Assembly (NCBI RefSeq): GCF_005116455.1
Contig: NZ_SWBP01000002.1
Coordinates: 558,001-622,000, forward strand
From: Pedobacter cryophilus
GTDB taxonomy: Bacteria > Bacteroidota > Bacteroidia > Sphingobacteriales > Sphingobacteriaceae
Direction of reading: 5' to 3'
Length of the DNA stretch: 64,000 nucleotides
In this document: one piece after another, positions 36,358 to 45,841 of the stretch
Layout of the letters: each line of letters begins with the position of its first letter
Position numbering within the stretch: position 1 is the stretch's first letter
Program-made: the position numbers and the translations under genes
The notes under the pieces: generated by a model
Database searches by the model: none
What the model was told of the DNA's origin: nothing
What the model saw: only the letters and a program-made list of their open reading frames with translations

Positions 36358-37817
36358 TTGTTCCTTTTATTTGTTTTACTTCTTCTTTTTCCTATTTCTT
36401 TATTTTTCTTTTGAAGTTGTTTTCTTTCTTTAGGACTCAACCTTACTACAAAGCCAGTTTCTTGATCATTTAAGCCAGGTATTTCATCGGCGTTGCCCAT
36501 ACTTTGCATTTTCCTACCAAAATTTACATTTAGTCCCATATAAAAAGTGCCCTTTGTATTGTTTTTGCCAATATTTTCGTCCTTTTTTAAATATCCTTTA
36601 GCTAAATAATAAGATGGAAATAATGATTCGGAACCGATATAAAATTCGGAATTGGGAGATTTAATCAATAACTGCGATCCTAAATTTAATCCCGAATTGA
36701 AATCATAAATGGTGTTTAAACCAAAATTAAAGGCATTTTTTTGAAAATTGTTTAACAATCCAATTTGTCCGTCGCTTCTAAAAGTGCTTTTAGAAAACAC
36801 AAAAACAGATTTGTAATTATTAAACGTTTTTGAGGCTGCTAAAACTATCTTGGTGTCTATTGTAGTATTAAATTTTTTATTGGTGAGGTTGTTATTAATG
36901 ATACTTCCAAAAGCATTAGAGAATCTGTTAGCGGCATTTGCGCTATTGGCATTTGTGACGGTAATTTCATCATCAAATGTATAATTTGGGGTTGATTTAT
37001 TCCAGTGGATAAAGCCTAAATCATTAATATTTAACGTTAAATACAATCCTTTTTTTGAGGTGTAAGAAACACCTCCGCTTATGGCGAGTCCAAGATTCTT
37101 TAAATTGGGTAATAATTTTTTATAAGTAAGACTATCGGTTCCAAAACTTGAAATGTAATTACCTTTAAAACTAGAAATAAAAGAATTTGAACTATTTATT
37201 TGTAGGCTAGAGTTACTGATATTCATTTTAGAATAAGTAGCGCCATTTAATAAGCTAAATTTACCACCAAAGCCCCATTTTTCGTCGTAATTTTCTCTAT
37301 AGTTTACACTTAATTGCCAATAAGATTGATTATAAGCTTTATTATTAAATATGTTTAGATAAGAGGTTTTGTTAAAGTTTTTATAGCTATCAAATATGGC
37401 AAAGCTTTCATTAGAAATATTGGCTTTTCCATCTTGTTTAAATTGAAGAGCGAAACCTAATTCTCTATTATAGTTTACAGTTTTATAAATTCTATAAGTA
37501 AATAAATAGAAGCTGTTTTTTAAATAAAGTTGATTGCTGTTTCCTAAACCAATATCATTAAATGTAGAACCAGAAACCGTTCGGTTGAAAATAAGATTTT
37601 TAAATGCAGTTTCTGAGCCGCCTTTAAAGTTTAATAAAGCATTTAATGCAGGAAAAATAGTGATGGCATATTTTCTGCTGAGCTCTTTAGTAAAGCCAGT
37701 TTGCACAGGATTCTCAAAAGAATCATATTGAGTGCCGCTATGCGTAAGTGCAATATGCTGACTAAAAACACTAGTAGGGAAGAAGATGATTAAAGCTAAA
37801 TACCAAATTTTCTTCAT
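36354..37817 (-). CDS. DUF5723-type outer-membrane protein
   Basis: A 487-residue exported protein with a signal peptide at 1-20 (IFFPTSVFSQ). The mature chain alternates aromatic and polar residues in beta-barrel fashion (LGFALQFKQDGKANISNESF, KGLYLTLNINDLGFIHWN) and includes the AYNQSYWQLSVNYREN segment, resembling the DUF5723 family of Bacteroidota outer-membrane proteins. The C-terminus is a strongly basic, probably periplasmic tail (RLSPKERKQLQKKNKEIGKRR). Function is unknown. It is the downstream gene of a pair with the DUF3352-like gene (51 nt apart). Confidence 0.7.
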   Translation of the reverse strand: MKKIWYLALIIFFPTSVFSQHIALTHSGTQYDSFENPVQTGFTKELSRKYAITIFPALNALLNFKGGSETAFKNLIFNRTVSGSTFNDIGLGNSNQLYLKNSFYLFTYRIYKTVNYNRELGFALQFKQDGKANISNESFAIFDSYKNFNKTSYLNIFNNKAYNQSYWQLSVNYRENYDEKWGFGGKFSLLNGATYSKMNISNSSLQINSSNSFISSFKGNYISSFGTDSLTYKKLLPNLKNLGLAISGGVSYTSKKGLYLTLNINDLGFIHWNKSTPNYTFDDEITVTNANSANAANRFSNAFGSIINNNLTNKKFNTTIDTKIVLAASKTFNNYKSVFVFSKSTFRSDGQIGLLNNFQKNAFNFGLNTIYDFNSGLNLGSQLLIKSPNSEFYIGSESLFPSYYLAKGYLKKDENIGKNNTKGTFYMGLNVNFGRKMQSMGNADEIPGLNDQETGFVVRLSPKERKQLQKKNKEIGKRRSKTNKRNN

Positions 37818-37868
37818 CCCTAAATTTATCAGTAAAAACTTAAAGAAAAGATTATTTTAAATTAAGTT

Positions 37869-39485
37869 TTATTGAACCAAAGAATCTACTAAAAGTGAGT
37901 CTACAGATGGTAAAAGATTCTGAGGTTCTGGTATTTTACTTAAGTATAAATTAGTAAAAAACTTGTCTTTATCTGCACTAAATTGAACAGATAAAGCATA
38001 AATATTTTTCCAATCAAAATCATCGCTCTTAAAATTTTCATGCGCTTTACCACTTAAAAAAGATTTTACAATAGCTTTAGCATTACTGTTGTGAATAAAA
38101 TAAAAGATGTTCCCTTGATTAGATAAATATTGTTGAAAATCTATGTTTTTATCAGATCTGCTTAATAAATTTTGATTGGTGTAGTTTTTTTGAAAGTTAC
38201 GCAGTGCTGTAGTATTGTTTGCTACAATTAAGTGGTTCTCAATAATGATGTAATAAGGGCGCTGAAAAGATTTAAAAGGATCACCTAAGTAAGAATATAG
38301 TAAATAAGAGTCATCAAAACGGCGTATGTTTTCTACAGCTTCTGAACTGATGGTTGATAACAGAAACGATAATCTATTGGTGTTTATAGTTTTTACAACA
38401 CCTATTTTATCTCCAGAAGCTAACTGCATTACTCCAAATTCATTTCCCATTACCGGCATTAACTCTTTATCTATATTAATAGAATGAATTTGGGTAATGT
38501 TATCTAATTGTTTTTTTAGTTTTTCTGATTCTTTTCTGACCGCAAATAACTTGTTTAAACCTTGTTTAAATTTTTTGTAATCAGACACATAAAAGAAAGA
38601 ATAAGAAGCAGCATCAAAAGGTAAAATGTTTTTAAGCGTGTTATTACCCGGTTCTTGATCTAAAAATAAGTTAAAATAATTATTAGCCTTTTCATTTACT
38701 TGAGTTACTCCACTAAACATAAATGCTCTACTTTGATAATTAATGTTGAGCGATGCAAAAGCATCCACATATTTTAAAGCAAATGTTTCTGAAGGATTTT
38801 TTCTGTCTGAAAAATTGTTTAGAAAATCGGGAATTTTAGAAAAATTGAGGTAAAGGTTGGCAATAGAGTTTTTATTTCTGGGGCTTTTAAAATCTATTTT
38901 AAAACTATTGCTTTCCTTACCAGATAATATGATTTCTTTAGCATTTTTCACCAATGTTTTCTCAAAACTACCAATCATTAAAGATTGATGAATAATGAAG
39001 TAAAAATTAGATTTATTATTAAACGATAGTTGATAAATAGGCTGATTTGCATCGGCATCACTTATTAATTTAAACTTAGTTTTTAAGCTGGCAATTATTT
39101 CATCAGTATCACCAGCTTCTTTAGAAAATGGAGCAATAATTAAAATATCAGCATTATTTCTTTGGTTTTGATGTAAGGAGAAAAATAAATTACTTTTTGC
39201 AAATGAAGGAGAAATGATGGCATCGTCTACAAAAACTTGTTTTAAAGCATTTAAATGTTCTAAATTATTTCGGCCTAAAAGATCGCCAAACAGGCTAAAA
39301 TCTTTAAATATATCATAAAAAGAGTCTTCGTTTTTATATTCGAAAACCATAGCAGCATCTTTTGGGATAACTTTAAAAACGTTTTCATTAGAATATGCTG
39401 TGGCAGACAAGTTTTTAAAATAAAGCCAGGTTACGGCCGCTATTCCTAAAACAAGTATGCTTATGATGATGATAATTTTCTTCAT
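37869..39485 (-). CDS. DUF3352-like membrane-anchored protein
   Basis: A 538-residue protein with one N-terminal transmembrane helix (residues 3-22, IIIIISILVLGIAAVTWLYF) and a long soluble, probably periplasmic, remainder. The opening VFKVIPKDAAMVFEYKNEDSFYDIF and repeated 'FxFSGVTQV'-like strands recall DUF3352 proteins, whose function is not known. A perfect -7 box TATTTTTG lies at 39505-39512 on the minus strand, 19 nt before the start. It may be co-transcribed with the DUF5723 gene. Confidence 0.6.
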   Translation of the reverse strand: MKKIIIIISILVLGIAAVTWLYFKNLSATAYSNENVFKVIPKDAAMVFEYKNEDSFYDIFKDFSLFGDLLGRNNLEHLNALKQVFVDDAIISPSFAKSNLFFSLHQNQRNNADILIIAPFSKEAGDTDEIIASLKTKFKLISDADANQPIYQLSFNNKSNFYFIIHQSLMIGSFEKTLVKNAKEIILSGKESNSFKIDFKSPRNKNSIANLYLNFSKIPDFLNNFSDRKNPSETFALKYVDAFASLNINYQSRAFMFSGVTQVNEKANNYFNLFLDQEPGNNTLKNILPFDAASYSFFYVSDYKKFKQGLNKLFAVRKESEKLKKQLDNITQIHSINIDKELMPVMGNEFGVMQLASGDKIGVVKTINTNRLSFLLSTISSEAVENIRRFDDSYLLYSYLGDPFKSFQRPYYIIIENHLIVANNTTALRNFQKNYTNQNLLSRSDKNIDFQQYLSNQGNIFYFIHNSNAKAIVKSFLSGKAHENFKSDDFDWKNIYALSVQFSADKDKFFTNLYLSKIPEPQNLLPSVDSLLVDSLVQ

Positions 39486-39504
39486 TTTAAATAATCCTTA
39501 AGCA

Positions 39505-39512
39505 CAAAAATA
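39505..39512 (-). promoter_or_regulatory. -7 promoter box of the DUF3352-like gene
   Basis: TATTTTTG read on the minus strand matches TAnnTTTG exactly and gives a short leader of about 15 nt. Confidence 0.55.
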
Positions 39513-39582
39513 GATTTTTGTAACGAAGCCCGAAAATTGAATGCATCTTTATTAAATTAGCAGAACCTTCACAACAATTTAA

Positions 39583-39969
39583 ATGAACAAAAGAATAATT
39601 ATTACAGCCGCTATTTTTGGAACTTTAGCGGTAATGCTTGGTGCTTTTGGAGCGCATAGTTTAAAGAAAATGATTTCTGTAGAGCAATTAGATACTTGGC
39701 ACACAGCCGTTCAATATCATTTTTACCACACTTTTGCACTTTTGTTTTTATCTACTTTTGGAAGGTTCAAAAATAAAATCGTTAATTTTTCTGCTTACTG
39801 TTTTACCATCGGAATTTTTCTTTTTAGTGGTTCATTATATTTTTTAGCCTTAAAAAATGTTTTAGGCTTTACCGCATTAAGTATTTTGGGTCCAATTACG
39901 CCTATTGGAGGGTTATTTTTTATTTTGGGTTGGTTAAGTTTGTTATTAGCCGCAGTTAGAGATAAATAA
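39583..39969 (+). CDS. DUF423 (YgdD-like) inner-membrane protein
   Basis: A 128-residue protein with four hydrophobic helices. The start MNKRIIITAAIFGTLAVMLGAFGAHSLKK and the following TWHTAVQYHFYHTFALL are the DUF423 signature. Function is unknown. The priA start codon follows the stop with no spacing, so the two genes form an operon. Confidence 0.9.
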   Translation: MNKRIIITAAIFGTLAVMLGAFGAHSLKKMISVEQLDTWHTAVQYHFYHTFALLFLSTFGRFKNKIVNFSAYCFTIGIFLFSGSLYFLALKNVLGFTALSILGPITPIGGLFFILGWLSLLLAAVRDK

Positions 39970-42450
39970 ATGAAAGATTTTGAAGCCGCCGATCCAAACC
40001 ACCAAACACTTTTTGTGGAGGTAATTTTGCCATTGGCAATTCCTAGAACTTACACTTACCGAGTGCCGGCAACATTAAATGATTTTGCCGAAAAAGGAAG
40101 AAGAGCAGTGGTGCAATTTGGTAAAAGCAAAATTTATACAGCCATTATTCATTCTGTTTCTAAGCAAGCGCCAGAAAAATATGAGGCAAAATATTTATTA
40201 GATATTATTGATCCTCAGCCAATAGTGCATTTGGTACAATTAGAATTTTGGCAATGGATAGCCGATTACTATTTATGTACACTAGGAGAGGTGATGGCCG
40301 CCGCTTTGCCTTCTGCGTTGAAGTTGGCTAGTGAAACTCGAATTGTTTTAAACCTAGAACACACCTTTGATAGGAATTTATTAAACGATAAAGAATTTCT
40401 GATTTTGGATGCTTTAGAACTACGACATGAATTAAGCATCAGCGAAATCACTAAAATATTAGCTCAAAAGTCCATTTTTCCCTTACTTAAAAGCCTTTTA
40501 GATAAGAAAATCATTTTCATTTCTGAGGAGATTAGCGAGAAATATCAGCCTAAAAAACTATCAATTATTACCCTGAATGATTTTTATGAGGATAGAGAAA
40601 ATTTAAAGCAACTATTTTCTGTTTTAGAAAGAGCACCCAAACAGTTAGATGCTTTATTGGCTTACATGAAGCTAAAGAAAGAGTTTGGAGAAGTAAAAAA
40701 AGCCGCAATTATAGAAGAGGGCGGTGTAAATTCAGCAGCTATTAAAGCATTAATTGATAAAGATATTTTTATTCAAGTAGATAAAGTTGTCAGTCGGTTT
40801 TCTTCATTTGATAATTCTGTAGCATCTGATTTTATTTTAAGCGAAGATCAAAACCTAGCTTTTCAGCAGATTAAAGAATCTTTTATTGAAAAATCAACGG
40901 TACTGTTACACGGCATTACTTCATCGGGTAAAACCCAAATTTATATTCGCCTTATTGAAGAATATTTAGCCAAAGGAAATCAGGTTTTATATTTATTGCC
41001 AGAAATAGCCCTTACCGGGCAAATGATAGATCGCTTAAAAATCTATTTCGGCAATCAAATTATTGTTTATCACAGTAGGTTTAACGATAATGAACGAGCA
41101 GAAATTTGGCAAAAAGTTTTAACCAACGAGGTGAAAATTGTGTTAGGAGCGAGGTCATCAGTTTTCCTTCCTTTTTGTGATTTAGGTTTAATTATAGTTG
41201 ATGAAGAGCATGAAGCCAGCTTTAAGCAATACGATCCTGCTCCGCGATATAATGCCAGAGATATTGCCATTATTTTAGGAAATATGGTAAAAGCTAAAGT
41301 GTTGTTGGGATCTGCTACGCCGGCTTTGGAAACTTATTTTAATGCTTTATCTAATAAATATGGTTTAGTAAAACTTTTAACAAGATATGGCGGTGTAAAA
41401 TTGCCCGAGATTGAAGTGGTAAGTATTACAGAAGAAAAGGCTAGAAAACTCAATAAAGAAAATTTTAGTAGCGTTTTGCTCAATCAAATAGATCAAACTC
41501 TGGCTCAAAAAGAACAAGTTATTCTTTTTCAAAACAGACGAGGTTATGTGCCGGTATTAATTTGTAAAACTTGTGGTAACACGCCAAAGTGTATTAACTG
41601 TGATGTAAGTTTAACGTATCATAAAGCATCCGGAAAATTACATTGCCACTATTGCGGATATAAGGAAGAAAATATCACAGAGTGCCCTGCATGTGGCTCT
41701 AGGCATATAGAGTATAAAGGTTTAGGGACAGAGAAGGTAGAAGACGATTTAAAAGTGCTGTTGCCTGATGTGAAAATTGCCCGAATGGATTATGATACTA
41801 CAAGAAATAAAAATGCGCATCAAATTATTTTAAATGATTTTGAAGATCGAAAAATTGATATTCTGGTGGGCACTCAAATGGTTGCTAAGGGTTTAGATTT
41901 TGATAATATCACGCTAATTGGAATTATAAATGCCGATAGCATGATTCAATTCCCTGATTTTAGAGCGTATGAAAGAAGTTTTCAGATGCTGTCTCAAGTA
42001 GCAGGAAGGGCAGGCAGAAGAAACAAACAGGGAAAAGTAATTATCCAAACTTATGATGTAAAGCACCGGGTAATTAAACAAATTGTGGCGAATGATTACG
42101 AGGGAATGTACCGGGAGGAGATGATTGAACGAAAGCAATTTAGGTATCCTCCTTTTTATAAAATCATTCAAATAGATATTAAACACAAAGATTTAGGCAA
42201 GCTTTTAATGATTGCAGAGCAATTTGCCAAAGAATTAAAACTCCATTTAGGCGATTTGGTTTTGGGGCCTCAATCTCCTTTAATAGGGCGGGTAAGGAAT
42301 TATTATATCCAATGCATTATCATTAAAATAGATTGGAAAAATCAATCGGTAGTTAAAATAAAAAATCTGCTTAAAGAGAAAGTGATACTCTTTGAAGCAG
42401 ATAAATTAAATAAAGGTGCTTTTGTTGTTGTTGATGTAGATCCGTATTAA
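39970..42450 (+). CDS. priA: Primosomal protein N' (replication restart helicase PriA)
   Basis: An 826-residue 3'-to-5' DNA helicase that reloads the replisome at stalled forks. The N-terminal DNA-binding domain (VEVILPLAIPRTYTYRVP) is followed by Walker A GITSSGKTQIY (about 316-326), DEEH (motif II), and the helicase second half with GLGTEKVEDDL and AGRAGRRNKQGKVIIQT. A zinc-binding insert holds paired cysteines (CKTCGNTPKCINC, then CHYCGYKEENITECPACGS). Length is usual for this phylum. It starts directly after the DUF423 gene. Confidence 0.97.
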   Translation: MKDFEAADPNHQTLFVEVILPLAIPRTYTYRVPATLNDFAEKGRRAVVQFGKSKIYTAIIHSVSKQAPEKYEAKYLLDIIDPQPIVHLVQLEFWQWIADYYLCTLGEVMAAALPSALKLASETRIVLNLEHTFDRNLLNDKEFLILDALELRHELSISEITKILAQKSIFPLLKSLLDKKIIFISEEISEKYQPKKLSIITLNDFYEDRENLKQLFSVLERAPKQLDALLAYMKLKKEFGEVKKAAIIEEGGVNSAAIKALIDKDIFIQVDKVVSRFSSFDNSVASDFILSEDQNLAFQQIKESFIEKSTVLLHGITSSGKTQIYIRLIEEYLAKGNQVLYLLPEIALTGQMIDRLKIYFGNQIIVYHSRFNDNERAEIWQKVLTNEVKIVLGARSSVFLPFCDLGLIIVDEEHEASFKQYDPAPRYNARDIAIILGNMVKAKVLLGSATPALETYFNALSNKYGLVKLLTRYGGVKLPEIEVVSITEEKARKLNKENFSSVLLNQIDQTLAQKEQVILFQNRRGYVPVLICKTCGNTPKCINCDVSLTYHKASGKLHCHYCGYKEENITECPACGSRHIEYKGLGTEKVEDDLKVLLPDVKIARMDYDTTRNKNAHQIILNDFEDRKIDILVGTQMVAKGLDFDNITLIGIINADSMIQFPDFRAYERSFQMLSQVAGRAGRRNKQGKVIIQTYDVKHRVIKQIVANDYEGMYREEMIERKQFRYPPFYKIIQIDIKHKDLGKLLMIAEQFAKELKLHLGDLVLGPQSPLIGRVRNYYIQCIIIKIDWKNQSVVKIKNLLKEKVILFEADKLNKGAFVVVDVDPY

Positions 42451-42452
42451 AA

Positions 42453-43130
42453 CTAGTTCTCTCCAAAATTAAATTGCAAACTCAACAAACCCAAAGGCTT
42501 AGTTATATATTGCCATCTTTTAAAATTATTAACAGATTGTACGGTGTTGCTAGTATTAGATTTTACTTCCTTATCATAAGAATATAAAAAATCTAATCCT
42601 GCTTCGGCACTTATTGTGATTACTTTCAGTGCGGTATATTTTAATCCAAAAAATGGGTAAATTAATGCTCCATTTTTTTCTAAATCGGCATTGTATAATG
42701 GTGCAGAAGTGCTTTTATCTTTTGATTGGCCAATAAAAGTGGTAGATCTGTAGCCCAAATCTATTCCGTAAAAAGGTTGTAATGCACTATAAGTCATACT
42801 TCTTTCAAAACCTAATTTTACATTAAGATCTGTGTATTTTCCGGTTACGGTTTCGCAAGTGCTACATTCATTGGTGAAAGAGTAATCATCATTTTTATAA
42901 TTACTAATTTGAAAACGGTAGCTAATTTGGTTATCATTTACTTTTAAAACCAGCCCATTAAATTTTGGGTAATAAAAGTTACTACTGCTTTTTACCTCGT
43001 TTAACATTCTAGGTAATTCTTCTACAGACAATAACTTAAAACCAAAAGAATAATTAGAGTCGCTTTGAGATTGAGCATTTGCAAATAACACAGCAAACTG
43101 CAAGGATAAAATAGTAAGTATTCTTTTCAT
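42453..43130 (-). CDS. Hypothetical outer-membrane beta-barrel protein
   Basis: A 225-residue exported protein with a signal peptide (1-20, ending ANAQS). The remainder alternates in beta-strand fashion (GLVLKVNDNQISYRFQISNY, YGIDLGYRSTTFIGQSK, FFGLKYTALKVITISAEAG) and ends in LLSLQFNFGEN, consistent with a small barrel. A CSTCE pair lies near 90. The gene is convergent with priA (2 nt between stops). A perfect -7 box TACTTTTG is at 43149-43156 on the minus strand. Function unknown. Confidence 0.65.
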   Translation of the reverse strand: MKRILTILSLQFAVLFANAQSQSDSNYSFGFKLLSVEELPRMLNEVKSSSNFYYPKFNGLVLKVNDNQISYRFQISNYKNDDYSFTNECSTCETVTGKYTDLNVKLGFERSMTYSALQPFYGIDLGYRSTTFIGQSKDKSTSAPLYNADLEKNGALIYPFFGLKYTALKVITISAEAGLDFLYSYDKEVKSNTSNTVQSVNNFKRWQYITKPLGLLSLQFNFGEN

Positions 43131-43148
43131 TTAATTTTTTTTTCGGGT

Positions 43149-43156
43149 CAAAAGTA
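43149..43156 (-). promoter_or_regulatory. -7 promoter box of the beta-barrel gene
   Basis: TACTTTTG on the minus strand matches TAnnTTTG; it ends 18 nt before the ATG at 43130 and separates this gene from the upstream sugar transferase. Confidence 0.5.
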
Positions 43157-43161
43157 GCCAT

Positions 43162-44532
43162 TTATTTTCCTCTTCCTTGAAGAATAATCACAAATGTATA
43201 AATCATAATTTTAAAGTCTAAAGCTAAAGAACGGTTCTCTACATAAATAATATCAAAGGTTAATCTTTTAATCATTTGGTCTATATTTTCTGCATAACCA
43301 AATTTCACCTGACCCCAAGAAGTAATACCGGGTAAAACTTTTTGTAAGTAATGATAATGCGGAGCTTTTTTAATAATTTGATCAATGTAGAACTGTCTTT
43401 CGGGGCGTGGCCCAACAATTGCCATTTCTCCTTTTAATACATTAAAAAATTGAGGCAATTCATCTAGTCGTAATTTTCTAAGTAATAAACCAAATTTCGT
43501 AATCCTTTTATCGTCTTTTTTAGAAAGCTGAGGACCTGTTTTTTCAGAATCCAAGTACATGGTTCTAAACTTATAAATATGAAAAGGTTTGCCTCTTTTG
43601 CCTATTCTTTCTTGCGAGTAAATAATTGGACCTTTTGAGCTCAGCTTAATCACAGCAGAAATGATTAAAAAAACAGGGCTTAAAATGATTAAGACAAAAA
43701 CACTTACCAAGTAGTCAATCAAAACTTTCAATATACGTTGCCAAATAGGCATTTTATCGCTGTGTAAAGTAATAAGTGGAATAGAAAATAAGTAGTTGAT
43801 TTTAACAAATCCCGATACAATATCATACATATCCGGCACCATGTTAATAATCACTTCTGTTTGCTCTAACTCATCTAAAATTGCCTTCAATTTATGATGC
43901 TCAGAGGTTTCAATCGCTAAAATGACTTCCTCAATAGCGTTTTCTTTAATAATTTGAAGCAGATGATCAATATCTCCTAAATTTTTTAATGGAGGTTGAA
44001 AGTGTTTATTTTCTTTTTCCTCCAGAGCGATATATCCTTCAAACTTAAACCCTAAAGATTTTTTTAGGGAACTAATTTCTTCGTAAATCTGAATTGCTTT
44101 GGTGTTATTTCCTATCAATAATGTTTTAAAACCAATTCTGCGTTCCTGCAATAACCTTTTAATTCCGGTTAGATAAAAGAGTCTAAAAAAGTAAAGAATA
44201 AGGAAATGGTAAAACCCAATGTAAATTGTGCTAATAAAAGGCTCATCATTTAAATTGCTATTCTTAAATGAGTAGGTGTAAATAAAGTAAACTAAAATAA
44301 TGATAATAGACTGATTGATAGTTCTAATAAGTTCTTTAAAACGAGATTTTCTGATAATTTGATTGTAAGAGCCAGTAAATCCGTAAAGAAAAGAAAGTAG
44401 GAGTCCTAATTTTATAATCGTTATCAAATTTAAAGCCTCATTAAAGTAATTTAAATAAGATAAAGTGTTTAAAAACAACAATCCCGCAAGAAAATTATAA
44501 AGAATATAAAAGATGGTTCGTTTTTTAATCAT
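43162..44532 (-). CDS. Polyprenyl-phosphate sugar-1-phosphate transferase (WcaJ type)
   Basis: A 456-residue membrane enzyme that starts exopolysaccharide or O-antigen repeat units by moving a hexose-1-phosphate to undecaprenyl phosphate. The N-terminal part has about four transmembrane helices (1-125). A Rossmann-like domain follows (TLLIGNNTKAIQIYEEI ... EEVILAIETSEHHKL). The catalytic bacterial sugar transferase domain starts with a membrane hairpin (LIILSPVFLIISAVIKLSSKGPIIYSQERIGKRG) and contains FRTMYLDSE, LRKLRLDELPQFFNVLKGEMAIVGPRPE and LPGITSWGQ. No other glycan genes are next to it, so it is an orphan initiating transferase here. Confidence 0.9.
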   Translation of the reverse strand: MIKKRTIFYILYNFLAGLLFLNTLSYLNYFNEALNLITIIKLGLLLSFLYGFTGSYNQIIRKSRFKELIRTINQSIIIILVYFIYTYSFKNSNLNDEPFISTIYIGFYHFLILYFFRLFYLTGIKRLLQERRIGFKTLLIGNNTKAIQIYEEISSLKKSLGFKFEGYIALEEKENKHFQPPLKNLGDIDHLLQIIKENAIEEVILAIETSEHHKLKAILDELEQTEVIINMVPDMYDIVSGFVKINYLFSIPLITLHSDKMPIWQRILKVLIDYLVSVFVLIILSPVFLIISAVIKLSSKGPIIYSQERIGKRGKPFHIYKFRTMYLDSEKTGPQLSKKDDKRITKFGLLLRKLRLDELPQFFNVLKGEMAIVGPRPERQFYIDQIIKKAPHYHYLQKVLPGITSWGQVKFGYAENIDQMIKRLTFDIIYVENRSLALDFKIMIYTFVIILQGRGK

Positions 44533-44618
44533 AAACAGGCAAAACCCTTAGGCACAGCAAATAGAAAAATAATAAGGCATAAAGCTAATAAAATAGCTAA
44601 TAATTCCTTTTGAGATTC

Positions 44619-44626
44619 TATTTTTG
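44619..44626 (+). promoter_or_regulatory. -7 promoter box of pcm
   Basis: TATTTTTG, an exact TAnnTTTG match, ends 7 nt before the ATG at 44634. Confidence 0.6.
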
Positions 44627-44633
44627 CTAGCAC

Positions 44634-45290
44634 ATGGCGTATAAGTTTATTGATAATTATAGAGAAAAGGGTGCAAGAAAAAAATTAGTCATAGAGTTAG
44701 CTGATAAAGGTATTTCTGATAAAAATGTGCTTGCAGCTATTGGGAAAGTTAAACGTCATTATTTTTTTGATGAAACCTTTTGGGCGCAAGCTTATTCAGA
44801 TAAGGCTTTCCCTATTGGCGAAGGTCAAACTATTTCTAACCCCTATACCGTTGCCTACCAAAGTGAGTTGTTGCATATCCAACCGGGAGATAAAGTTTTA
44901 GAGATAGGGACAGGTTGTGGTTACCAAACTTGTGTGCTTTTAGAACTTGGGGCCAAAGTTTATACCATAGAAAGACAAGAAAAACTTTACCACAGAACCA
45001 TTCAAGTTTTACCACATATTGGTTATAAAGCTGATTTTTTCTTAGGAGATGGTTCTAAAGGAATTGCAGAACATGCTCCGTATGATAAAATAATTGTAAC
45101 TGCAGGCGCACCTTTGGTTCCTCAAATATTATTAAAGCAATTAAAAATTGGAGGCATTTTAGTCATCCCGGTAGGGAATGAAAAAGAGCAAAAAATGGTA
45201 ACAGTGATTAGAGTAGGAGAGAATGATTTTGATAAAATTGTTTTAGATACTTTTAGGTTTGTGCCGCTTTTAGGAGATCAAGCTTGGTAG
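44634..45290 (+). CDS. pcm: Protein-L-isoaspartate O-methyltransferase
   Basis: A 218-residue SAM-dependent methyltransferase that methylates isoaspartyl residues in aged proteins and so starts their repair. PIGEGQTISNPYTVAYQSELL and VLEIGTGCGYQTCVLLELGAKVYTIER (motif I) are diagnostic, followed by GDGSKG and YDKIIVTAGAPLVPQ. Length is standard. The promoter box is 7 nt upstream of the ATG, and the gene shares a bidirectional terminator with convergent smpB. Confidence 0.95.
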   Translation: MAYKFIDNYREKGARKKLVIELADKGISDKNVLAAIGKVKRHYFFDETFWAQAYSDKAFPIGEGQTISNPYTVAYQSELLHIQPGDKVLEIGTGCGYQTCVLLELGAKVYTIERQEKLYHRTIQVLPHIGYKADFFLGDGSKGIAEHAPYDKIIVTAGAPLVPQILLKQLKIGGILVIPVGNEKEQKMVTVIRVGENDFDKIVLDTFRFVPLLGDQAW

Positions 45291-45326
45291 CCCCTAAAGG
45301 GGAATGTGTGCCCCTTTAGGGGTTAG
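45291..45326. terminator. Bidirectional terminator between pcm and smpB
   Basis: CCCCTAAAGGGG (45291-45302) and CCCCTTTAGGGG (45311-45322) form a perfect 12-bp stem with an 8-nt loop. It starts at the first base after the pcm stop and ends 10 nt from the smpB stop. It lacks strong T-runs, but each arm is also nearly self-complementary. Confidence 0.7.
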
Positions 45327-45331
45327 GGGTG

Positions 45332-45781
45332 TTATCTTTTCATTGCCATATCCATTTCTCTTTTTACATCACGTTCTTTTAAAGATTCTCGCTTATCAAA
45401 AGCTTTTTTACCTTGTGCTAATGCGATATCCATTTTTGCAAAACCTCTATCACTAATAAAAATCTTTAATGGAATAATGGTTAAACCTTTATCTTCTCCT
45501 TTTACCACTAACTTTTTTAATTCTTTTTTGGTAAGCAGGAGTTTTCGGTCTCGTTTAGCTTCATGATTATAGAAAGAACCATGTGAATATTCAGAAATAT
45601 GGAGGTTTCTTACATACAATTCTTCATTAATAAAAGTACAAAAAGAGTCGCTAATGTTTGCTTTGCCCTCTCTTATAGATTTTATTTCTGTTCCAAGTAA
45701 TTTAATTCCGGCAGTAAAAGTCTCCAGAATGTGGTATTCAAAACTTGCTTTTTTATTTCTAATATTAATATCCGATCCCAT
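45332..45781 (-). CDS. smpB: SsrA-binding protein
   Basis: A 149-residue partner of tmRNA in ribosome rescue (from the ATG at 45781; an in-frame GTG two codons upstream is less likely). Typical features are INIRNKKASFEYHILETFTAGIKLLGTEIKSIREGKANISDSF and the closing basic KKAFDKRESLKERDVKREM tail that enters the ribosome. The smpB gene is alone; ssrA was not seen in the window. Confidence 0.96.
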   Translation of the reverse strand: MGSDINIRNKKASFEYHILETFTAGIKLLGTEIKSIREGKANISDSFCTFINEELYVRNLHISEYSHGSFYNHEAKRDRKLLLTKKELKKLVVKGEDKGLTIIPLKIFISDRGFAKMDIALAQGKKAFDKRESLKERDVKREMDMAMKR

Positions 45782-45841
45782 AAACACACAATTTCTCTGT
45801 AAATATCTGAAAGATAATTTTAATTATCTTCAAACCTACCA